This document shows positions 30,335-35,551 of a stretch of 35,551 nucleotides of DNA, piece by piece (positions within the stretch are counted from its first letter, which is position 1; the number at the start of each line of letters is the position of its first letter). The notes below the pieces were generated by a model that was given only the letters and a program-made list of their open reading frames with translations, was not told the origin of the DNA and did no database searches. The position numbers and the translations under genes are program-made. The stretch lies in NCBI GenBank assembly GCA_937925845.1, contig CALAML010000241.1, forward strand, positions 1-35,551, read 5' to 3'. The DNA is from an uncultured Acidimicrobiales bacterium. Lineage in GTDB: Bacteria > Actinomycetota > Acidimicrobiia > Acidimicrobiales > CALAML01.

Positions 30335-31873
30335 GTGGCGGACCTGACACGTAGGACAATGAGGAGCGTCAGCTGGACCTCCATTGGCAAGGCTCTCGAC
30401 CTTGTCAGTCGCATTGTTGTACTCGGCGTTCTCGCACGCCTGATCCCCGATGAGGAGCACGGCATCATGGCCGGTGCTCTTGCCGTCTTCCTGGTGGCGC
30501 AGGTGGTGGCGGAGTGGGGGATCGGCGAAGCGATCATCCAGCGCCGCGAGCTGACCGATACCCACCTGCGCACCGCATTCGGGCTCTCGTTGGCCTTTTC
30601 GTTCTCCGTGTTCGCCGTGCTGTTTCTCACCGCGCCGCTGTTCGAATCCGCGCTCAACATCGAGGGTCTCAGCGACGTTCTGCGGGTGTTGGCCCTGGCG
30701 TTGCCGATCCGCCACCTCAGCCTTGGTGAGTATCTGGCCCAGCGGGGCCTGCGGTTCAAACGCTGGGCCATGGTGGAGTTGGCCGGCTATCTGATCGGTT
30801 ACGGCGTGGTCTCAGTAAGCCTGGCCGTTTTCTTTGATGCCGGGGTGTGGGCCTTCGTGTTTGGCCAACTCGGTAACTACACCTTCAAGACCGTCTGTTA
30901 CTGGTTTGTCGAGCGCCACCCGATGGTTCCGGTCTATGACCGCGAGGCCGCCGGGGACATTTTGGGGTACGGCTCGGGACAGTTCCTCGGTCGTTTGGCC
31001 AACGTTGCTGCCGGGCAGCTTCCGTTTGTGGTGGTAAGCCGGGGTCTGTCGACCGTTGGTCTGGCCCAGTTCCGCCAGTCGTCCCGGGTGGCCGAGATGC
31101 CGGCTGGCATGTTGGGCCAGGTCATTTCCCAGGTGATGTTTCCGGCCATGGCCGAGATCCAGAACGAGACAGCCCGGCTTCGAGCCGCCATGCTCACTGC
31201 GGTACAGAGCATTCTGCTGATCGCCACCCCGCCGGCGGTCCTCGGCGCCATCCTGGCCCCCGAGCTCGTCGACGTGCTGCTGGGCGACCAGTGGGACCCG
31301 GCTGCAGTACCTCTGGGGATCCTGAGCGTGGCCATTATGTTCCGGGCCGGGGTAATGCTGCTCGACGCCCTGACCCGGGCCACCGGGAACGTGTACCGTC
31401 GTGCGACCCGCCAGGCGGCATATCTCGTGGTGGCGATCGCTTCCGCCGCCATCGGCCTCTACTGGGGCCTGGCCGGCGTGGCGGTGGGCATCGTGTTCTC
31501 CCACGTGTTCATCTTCTTCCTGATGAGCGACCTGGCCCTGAAGGTCACCTCTACCGGCTGGGGCGAATACCTGAAGGTGTTCCGTCCGGCGGCCGTGAGT
31601 GCTGCGGTGATGACCGCGGCCTGCTTGCCGCCGGTGCTGGTCATGCGTCCCTTCCACGACCACATCGCCCAGATCGAATCCCGAGCCTTACCGGAGCTCA
31701 CGATCGGCTTTATTACCACCATGATCGCTGCAGTGGCCGTGGCTCTGGCCTGTCGTTTCCCGGTCGGTCCGCTGGTCCATGTGAAGAACGGCTACCGAGA
31801 CTTCATCGCCGTACTGCCGGCAAAGGTCAAGGCCCCCACCGAACGCATCCTCCTCGGAGCCGGCGCTCCGTAA
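30335..31873 (+). CDS. Oligosaccharide flippase (WzxC/TuaB-like, MOP superfamily)
   Basis: A 512-residue membrane protein with about 14 hydrophobic segments, typical of polysaccharide-repeat flippases that move lipid-linked glycans to the outer face of the membrane. Recognisable segments are RTMRSVSWTSIGKALDLVSR at the N terminus, LARLIPDEEHGIMAGALAVF, GEAIIQRREL, and QSSRVAEMPAGMLGQVISQV with MFPAMAEIQ. This is the WzxC/TuaB/AmsL branch, which often serves teichuronic acid or exopolysaccharide export. GAGGAG at 30324-30329 lies 5 bases before GTG 30335 and fixes the start. No glycosyltransferase or polymerase is adjacent in this window, so the substrate cannot be guessed. It is convergent with the VanZ-like gene. 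Confidence 0.9.
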   Translation: MADLTRRTMRSVSWTSIGKALDLVSRIVVLGVLARLIPDEEHGIMAGALAVFLVAQVVAEWGIGEAIIQRRELTDTHLRTAFGLSLAFSFSVFAVLFLTAPLFESALNIEGLSDVLRVLALALPIRHLSLGEYLAQRGLRFKRWAMVELAGYLIGYGVVSVSLAVFFDAGVWAFVFGQLGNYTFKTVCYWFVERHPMVPVYDREAAGDILGYGSGQFLGRLANVAAGQLPFVVVSRGLSTVGLAQFRQSSRVAEMPAGMLGQVISQVMFPAMAEIQNETARLRAAMLTAVQSILLIATPPAVLGAILAPELVDVLLGDQWDPAAVPLGILSVAIMFRAGVMLLDALTRATGNVYRRATRQAAYLVVAIASAAIGLYWGLAGVAVGIVFSHVFIFFLMSDLALKVTSTGWGEYLKVFRPAAVSAAVMTAACLPPVLVMRPFHDHIAQIESRALPELTIGFITTMIAAVAVALACRFPVGPLVHVKNGYRDFIAVLPAKVKAPTERILLGAGAP

Positions 31874-31910
31874 TTCGGCATTTCGGTAGTCCCGATGGTT
31901 CGGTGCTACT

Positions 31911-31940
31911 TCGGCGCCTTGCGGGGCAAAGCAGCGCCGA
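31911..31940. terminator. Nested hairpin between convergent flippase and VanZ genes
   Basis: TCGGCGC (31911-31917) pairs with GCGCCGA (31934-31940); inside, TTGC (31919-31922) pairs with GCAA (31926-31929). It lies 38 bases after the flippase stop and 53 bases before the VanZ-like stop. Confidence 0.5.
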
Positions 31941-31992
31941 GCCGGCCAGGGAACGCGGGCCTACCGCCCTGCGCTGGCGATTCTTCTGGGAG

Positions 31993-33084
31993 CTACTGGA
32001 CGGTGACGACGACGTCTTTGTTCTTTTGGCGGCGGCGCGGTGCTCGCAGGTCGGGGCCTGCCTCCGTGCCGGTGGTTTCACCGTTATTGGCCCGTGTGAG
32101 GATGCTTCTCGCGATCAGTGCGCCGACCAGGCCGCCGAGCGTGTTGAGCACCACGTCACTGAGGATGGAGAAGCGGCCGGGGAGCAGGAACTGACCCAGT
32201 TCGATGGTGATGCTCAGGGCCGCGGCGAACAGCACCGCCTTCTTCAGGTTGCGGCGTCGTGAGAACCACATCGCCACGGCCCCAACGGGAAGGAAGCCTA
32301 GGAAGTTGCGTACGTAGTCGACCAGGATGGTGCTGTCGAAGCTGAACTGGTTGGGCAGCGCGGGCAGGAACCAGTGGCTACCCGAGCTGTCGAAACCATC
32401 TCCGTTCAGCAGGTCGTAGCGGACGTCGTCGATGGTGACAAAGGCTTCGCCGATACCGCCAGACCACGACCGGCGGCCGCTGCCCTCGGCGCCGAGGTAG
32501 GCGTCGTAGGAGAGGTCCCAGACCTCGCCAAGCAGTTCGTCGCTGTAGTCGCGGGTGATCAGGTCGTTGTCGTCGAGGCGGATGGTGTACTGGCCTCGCT
32601 CACGCCTCAGGATGATGCGGCGGAACCCGACTTCATCGAACAGGTTCTCAGCTACGATCTCGCGGCGCAGGTTGTCCGTCCGCAGTTCGAGCACCAGGTC
32701 GTTCTGACGCTGGGCGACCACCATGTTCTGGCGGTCGCCGCCGTGACCTACCGCAAGGATGGCACCGTGCTGGTCGACATTGTCGGGCTGAACCGCAATC
32801 ACAAACTCGGTGACCTCGTCGGCCGCCGTTGCTGTGGTGTCAATCATGACCGGCATCCACTCGGCGTCGCCGGCGGCGACGGGGTTCGACCCGGTCGTGG
32901 CGAACACGGGTGAGCCGTTGTCGGCCTCGGTCCATTCGCCTCCGTGGGAGATGCGGCCGGGAAGCTCAAAGGCGAACGGTCGCCAACCCAAAAAGAGGTA
33001 CACCAGCACCAGCGGGATCAGCAACGCGTGGCGTCGCTCGATCCTCAACCGAGAGAAAAAGCTGGAAAGTCCGCCCTGCATCAT
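31993..33084 (-). CDS. VanZ-family membrane protein with inserted ectodomain
   Basis: A 363-residue protein. One membrane helix near 20-36 (LLIPLVLVYLFLGWRPF) is followed by about 200 residues of beta-rich soluble sequence (GHGGDRQNMVVAQRQNDLVLEL, YTIRLDDNDLITRDY) that looks like a LamG/concanavalin-type sandwich. Three more membrane helices follow, with the VanZ core FSFDSTILVDYVRNFLGF, ITIELGQFLLPGR and SDVVLNTLGGLVGA. VanZ proteins are typically under 220 residues. VanZ was first linked to low-level teicoplanin resistance, but most members have no defined function. Start ATG 33084 (a second ATG follows at once) has TAGTCT nine bases upstream. The tail is basic (PRRRQKNK) and cytoplasmic. 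Confidence 0.8.
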   Translation of the reverse strand: MMQGGLSSFFSRLRIERRHALLIPLVLVYLFLGWRPFAFELPGRISHGGEWTEADNGSPVFATTGSNPVAAGDAEWMPVMIDTTATAADEVTEFVIAVQPDNVDQHGAILAVGHGGDRQNMVVAQRQNDLVLELRTDNLRREIVAENLFDEVGFRRIILRRERGQYTIRLDDNDLITRDYSDELLGEVWDLSYDAYLGAEGSGRRSWSGGIGEAFVTIDDVRYDLLNGDGFDSSGSHWFLPALPNQFSFDSTILVDYVRNFLGFLPVGAVAMWFSRRRNLKKAVLFAAALSITIELGQFLLPGRFSILSDVVLNTLGGLVGALIARSILTRANNGETTGTEAGPDLRAPRRRQKNKDVVVTVQ

Positions 33085-33095
33085 GCGCTCAGAAG

Positions 33096-33110
33096 ACTAT
33101 CGGAGATAGT
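33096..33110. promoter_or_regulatory. Perfect dyad ACTATC-GGA-GATAGT at the VanZ promoter
   Basis: Six-base arms around three bases, 12 bases upstream of the VanZ-like start on the minus strand and covering its likely -10 hexamer TAGTCT. It also lies between the methyltransferase stop and this start, so it could be a terminator hairpin. Operator or terminator cannot be decided. Confidence 0.4.
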
Positions 33111-33139
33111 GAGGCTGAGTCGCATTCATGGCGAGGGAT

Positions 33140-33802
33140 CTAAAAGCCTTGATAGACAACGAGAGACTTAACGAGGCCCATAAACTTCTCCTCGTAGAGG
33201 TTTGCTCCCGGGAACAGCTCCAGCAGCTGACGCCGGTTGAGCAGCTTGATGCTCTCGACCCGTTCGCGAGCCTCGTCGATGTCGGTGTAGCGGCGACGGT
33301 CGCGACCGGTCTTGAAGTTACGCACGACCTGCATCTGCATGGCTGGCGGCATCCACTGAAAGCCCGGGACCAGCACGTGGGCTTCAAGGGGGAACCAGTA
33401 GTTCGGAGTCTGGAGAAAGTAGCTCTTGGCGATGCGTTGCATCTCGTTGGCCATCTTGCGCTGCTGCTCAAGGCCGCCGACGTGTTCGATAACCGAGTTC
33501 GAGAAAGCGATGTCGAACTCTTGGTCGCCAATCATGTGAAGGTTGGTGGCATCGGCCTGGAGGCTGCGGAAGTTCTCGCTGCGGGCATCAACTGGTTCAA
33601 GGTTGGCGACGGTGATGTGGACGTCGCTTGAGTCGGAAAAGCCCATGACTTCCCAGAAGCGCTGTCGGCCACCCAGGTCAAGGATCTTGAGCGGTCGGGG
33701 CAGGTCTTTGACCAGATCCAGGAAAAGATCGAAGCGTCGGCGACGGAGCCGGGCGCTGAGCGAGTTTGGATCCGCTTCACGCGCCATTTCTGCGATTGCC
33801 AT
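33140..33802 (-). CDS. Class I SAM-dependent methyltransferase
   Basis: A 220-residue methyltransferase. Motif I is KILDLGGRQRFWEVMG (39-54), with acidic E near LEPVDARSENF as motif II, and motif IV is DIAFSNSVIEHVGG, typical of the Methyltransf_11/UbiE-like group. The C-terminal part, YFLQTPNYWFPLEAHVLVPG, resembles methyltransferases encoded in polysaccharide and lipid-modification clusters. ATG 33802 is chosen; GAGAGG lies 11 bases before it. A longer frame to TTG 33982 would add 60 Pro/Asn-rich residues encoded by a G-quadruplex-like tract and is judged non-coding. It is upstream of the VanZ-like gene on the same strand (55-base gap), so the two may be co-transcribed. Substrate unknown. 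Confidence 0.83.
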   Translation of the reverse strand: MAIAEMAREADPNSLSARLRRRRFDLFLDLVKDLPRPLKILDLGGRQRFWEVMGFSDSSDVHITVANLEPVDARSENFRSLQADATNLHMIGDQEFDIAFSNSVIEHVGGLEQQRKMANEMQRIAKSYFLQTPNYWFPLEAHVLVPGFQWMPPAMQMQVVRNFKTGRDRRRYTDIDEARERVESIKLLNRRQLLELFPGANLYEEKFMGLVKSLVVYQGF

Positions 33803-33881
33803 CGGGACAGGAGCCTCTCTTCGCCTACGAGTGGGGTGCCACTCAACCCTCTCGCCGCAGGCGAGCTGGCCCAACGGGGCC

Positions 33882-33912
33882 GGGGGATTTGGGGGATTTG
33901 GGTTGTTGGGGG
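33882..33912 (+). other. G-quadruplex-type tract
   Basis: Four G-runs of 5, 5, 3 and 5 bases (33882-33886, 33891-33895, 33900-33902, 33908-33912) are separated by 4, 4 and 5 bases. This meets the common G3+N1-7 rule. It lies on the non-transcribed-template side upstream of the methyltransferase, 80 bases before its start. Confidence 0.6.
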
Positions 33913-34116
33913 ACGTATTCGGGTCTTGCTCGAACGTTTTGACTCTCCCACAGTACTCAACCAGAGCCGGTCGGGGTGTCAAGGCACACTCAGACCCGCG
34001 TTGACCCGTACAGAGGGACCGCCGCTTGCTTTATCGATGTTGCGCTACCAGTTTCTCATGCCGATCCGCCGTTTTCGCCGGTGGCTGTCAAGATCGCTTG
34101 ACTACCTGACACCATG

Positions 34117-34131
34117 ACCACCCTAGGTGGT
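34117..34131. promoter_or_regulatory. Dyad ACCACC-CTA-GGTGGT
   Basis: A perfect 6-bp inverted repeat around three bases, 16 bases after a second dyad TCAAG-ATCG-CTTGA (34088-34101). They lie between the ogt stop and the methyltransferase start on the minus strand. Paired operators or part of an ogt terminator are both possible. Confidence 0.35.
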
Positions 34132-34240
34132 TATCCGCCTACATTCAAGACGGATGAGATAGCGTGAAATACCCTGAAGTCTCAGGTCGCAACGCCGTTC
34201 GCTCACAAGCCTGCGATGGAGCGCAGAAACCGGTCCAAGA

Positions 34241-34846
34241 TCAGCGCCCGGCGGCGCTGGGTAGTAGCTGCTGTTCGGGTGACTCAAGCTGGAGCAGGGC
34301 GGCTTTGGTATCGATACCGCCGGCGAATCCGGTGAGTGATCCATTGGCACCGACAACCCGATGACACGGAACCACAATCGGGAGGGGATTGCGTCCGTTG
34401 GCGGCACCGACGGCCCGGCTCGCGGTAGGGCGGCCCATGAATGTGGCTTGCTGGCCGTAACTCCAGGTCTCGCCGTAGGGGATCGTCTGCAGCGCGCTCC
34501 ACGCCGCCAGCTGGAACTCGGTTCCTTCTGGGCAGAGGGGGAGGTCAAAGTCCTTGCGGACCCCGGCGAAGTATTCGCCGAGTTGGGCAGCGGCTCGGTC
34601 GAGGATCGTCGAGGCACGGTCGGCGCCTGCCCCCTCCGGCTGGTCGGTCGGGAGGCGCACCGAGTCCGCCGGGGGTTGCGGGGTTTGGCTCGCCTCATCA
34701 CTCGGAGGGAACTCGATCCCTACCAAACCCTGCTGGGTTGCCTTCAGCGTGAGTTCACCGAGGGGCGACTCGATACGGCGAACCAGAACGGGATCGCTCC
34801 CAGGGGTTTGCCTCGAACCGGTCGTCGCCGTGTTAGCGGACTTCAT
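34241..34846 (-). CDS. ogt: Methylated-DNA-[protein]-cysteine S-methyltransferase
   Basis: A 201-residue suicide repair protein that removes O6-alkyl groups from guanine by transfer to its own cysteine. The active site IVVPCHRV is at 157-164, with acceptor C161. The DNA-binding helix-turn-helix segment TEFQLAAWSALQTIPYGETW (109-128) and YGQQATFMGRPTASRAVGAA precede it, and LTGFAGGIDTKAALLQLE follows. The N-terminal 100 residues include a low-complexity Gln/Pro-rich insert at about 48-75. ATG 34846 is chosen because GGAG lies 6 bases upstream; the frame extends 17 codons further without a ribosome binding site. It follows alkA on the same strand by 111 bases, a standard adaptive-response pairing. 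Confidence 0.94.
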   Translation of the reverse strand: MKSANTATTGSRQTPGSDPVLVRRIESPLGELTLKATQQGLVGIEFPPSDEASQTPQPPADSVRLPTDQPEGAGADRASTILDRAAAQLGEYFAGVRKDFDLPLCPEGTEFQLAAWSALQTIPYGETWSYGQQATFMGRPTASRAVGAANGRNPLPIVVPCHRVVGANGSLTGFAGGIDTKAALLQLESPEQQLLPSAAGR

Positions 34847-34918
34847 GGTGGTCTCCAAGGTGGATATGGGTCGGACGATGAGTGGGGTCGGTATCACTGG
34901 GTAGGCGGGAGCGAATCA

Positions 34919-34939
34919 GAATCAACCCGGGATTGATTC
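34919..34939. terminator. Hairpin GAATCAA-N7-TTGATTC between alkA and ogt
   Basis: A perfect 7-bp inverted repeat with a 7-base spacer (CCCGGGA), 18 bases after the alkA stop on the minus strand. It may terminate or attenuate transcription into ogt, or be an operator for a separate ogt promoter. Confidence 0.5.
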
Positions 34940-34957
34940 GACCTGGCTGGGTCCGGG

Positions 34958-35551
34958 TCAAGGCTGATCGGTAGCGTGACGTTGCCACAGGTGGATGGCG
35001 GCGGTGGTTCGGTAGGGCGCCCAGTGCTGGGAGAGTTCCTCGAGCTCGGCGGTGCTGGGTGGCTGGGTCCTGGCCGGGTCGAGCTCGGCCACCGCGTGGC
35101 GCAGGCCGAGATCACCGGGTGCGAAGGTGTCAGAGTCCTGACTTACTCGCATGGCGATCACATCAGCCGTCCACGGGCCCACTCCGGGAATCTCGAGGAG
35201 CCCGGCCCGAAGCGTGGATGGGTCAGTCAGGTCGAGCTCCTCAGCGGCGACGGTGGAGGCCAGCGCATGGATCGCCTCAGCCCGCGCACCGGGCAGGCCG
35301 AGCTCGGCGATGGCGGCCGGTGGGTGTTGCGCCAACTGGGCCGCGGTGGGGAAGACGAAGCTGAGCTCGGGCCGTTCGGGTATGTCAGCCTCGGTGCCAA
35401 AGCGTTGGGCCAATCGACCCGAGATGGTCGAGGCAGCGCCGACGCTGATGTGTTGTCCGATCACCACTCGCACTGCGGTTTCAAAGCGGTCCCAACATCC
35501 CGGCATGCGCAACCCCGGGCGCGCCTTGATCAGCGGGCCGATTAGGGGGTC
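34958..35551 (-). CDS. alkA: DNA-3-methyladenine glycosylase II (AlkA), C-terminal part, 5' end outside window
   Basis: The frame is open to the right edge and ends at the TGA read from 34960 to 34958; 197 residues are visible. It matches AlkA from DPLIGPLIKARPG and GLRMPGCWDRFETAVRVVIG through the helix-hairpin-helix LLEIPGVGPWTADVIAMR to the catalytic aspartate in FAPGDLGLRHA. The enzyme excises 3-methyladenine and other alkylated bases. An in-frame TTG at 35512 is internal, because conserved sequence continues upstream. In actinobacteria this domain is often fused behind Ada metal-binding and AraC-type domains, so the full gene may be an Ada-AlkA fusion; that part is outside the window. 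Ogt follows. Confidence 0.93.
   Translation of the reverse strand, partial: DPLIGPLIKARPGLRMPGCWDRFETAVRVVIGQHISVGAASTISGRLAQRFGTEADIPERPELSFVFPTAAQLAQHPPAAIAELGLPGARAEAIHALASTVAAEELDLTDPSTLRAGLLEIPGVGPWTADVIAMRVSQDSDTFAPGDLGLRHAVAELDPARTQPPSTAELEELSQHWAPYRTTAAIHLWQRHATDQP

Larger units (their letters stand above)
33803..34240. other. 438-base intergenic region with dyads and a G-run tract
   Basis: No gene is supported here. Reading frames on both strands lack family resemblance. It contains a hairpin CTCGCC-GCA-GGCGAG (33851-33865), a G-rich tract (33882-33912), a dyad TCAAG-ATCG-CTTGA (34088-34101) and a dyad ACCACC-CTA-GGTGGT (34117-34131). A TTGACA box occurs on the minus strand at 34086-34091 without a good -10 partner. 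Confidence 0.6.

Noticed and set aside
33803..33982. N-terminal extension of the methyltransferase to TTG 33982
   Set aside because: It would encode 60 low-complexity residues through the G-run tract, while ATG 33802 has purine-rich sequence upstream and is close to the conserved domain.

Overview
The window reads as chromosomal DNA of a high-GC actinobacterium. The main evidence is a mycothione reductase (mycothiol is an actinobacterial thiol), a PspC-type two-component system, paired acyl-CoA dehydrogenases of the actinobacterial heteromeric type, and several genes whose start codon sits about six bases after a TANNNT box, as expected for leaderless transcripts. A deep-branching lineage such as Acidimicrobiia would fit, but that is inference. 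I saw no tRNA, rRNA, CRISPR array, insertion sequence or phage gene. Thirty-three protein genes are supported; the first and last run off the window.

Positions 1-13655 are mainly acyl-CoA and lipid catabolism: an acyl-CoA dehydrogenase tail, a zinc alcohol dehydrogenase, an acyl-CoA synthetase, a tandem acyl-CoA dehydrogenase pair, and a MarR-thiolase-SDR-enoyl-CoA hydratase operon with a dyad over the regulator's ribosome binding site. Among these sit a GNAT acetyltransferase, a low-molecular-weight phosphatase-like protein, a beta-lactamase-fold serine hydrolase and an SLC13 permease with a foldable leader.

Positions 13656-20490 hold a GH13 alpha-glucosidase, a coiled-coil/DUF3048 envelope protein, mycothione reductase, a J-domain protein and an enoyl-CoA isomerase-like crotonase. 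Several convergent gene ends carry hairpins. Three of these, at 10247-10299, 20362-20415 and 20423-20476, share the arm CGAAATGTCGG and look like a dispersed palindromic family.

Positions 20491-24742 form a probable envelope-stress module: a LuxR-type response regulator coupled to a PspC-domain histidine kinase, a divergent thioredoxin-like gene, and a PspC/LiaF-like membrane protein. A 13-base match, TCAGGGGAATCCC, lies in both promoter regions and is the best candidate for the regulator's site.

Positions 24743-26679 encode nucleoside hydrolase and ribokinase, a nucleoside-to-ribose-5-phosphate salvage pair. Positions 26700-30235 are the least understood part: two translationally coupled membrane-protein pairs transcribed divergently (MarC-like plus an alpha/alpha-toroid-like protein; a small membrane protein plus an HTTM-family protein). 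Positions 30335-33802 carry an orphan polysaccharide flippase, a VanZ protein with a large inserted ectodomain and a methyltransferase. The right edge is an alkylation-repair pair, alkA (partial) and ogt.
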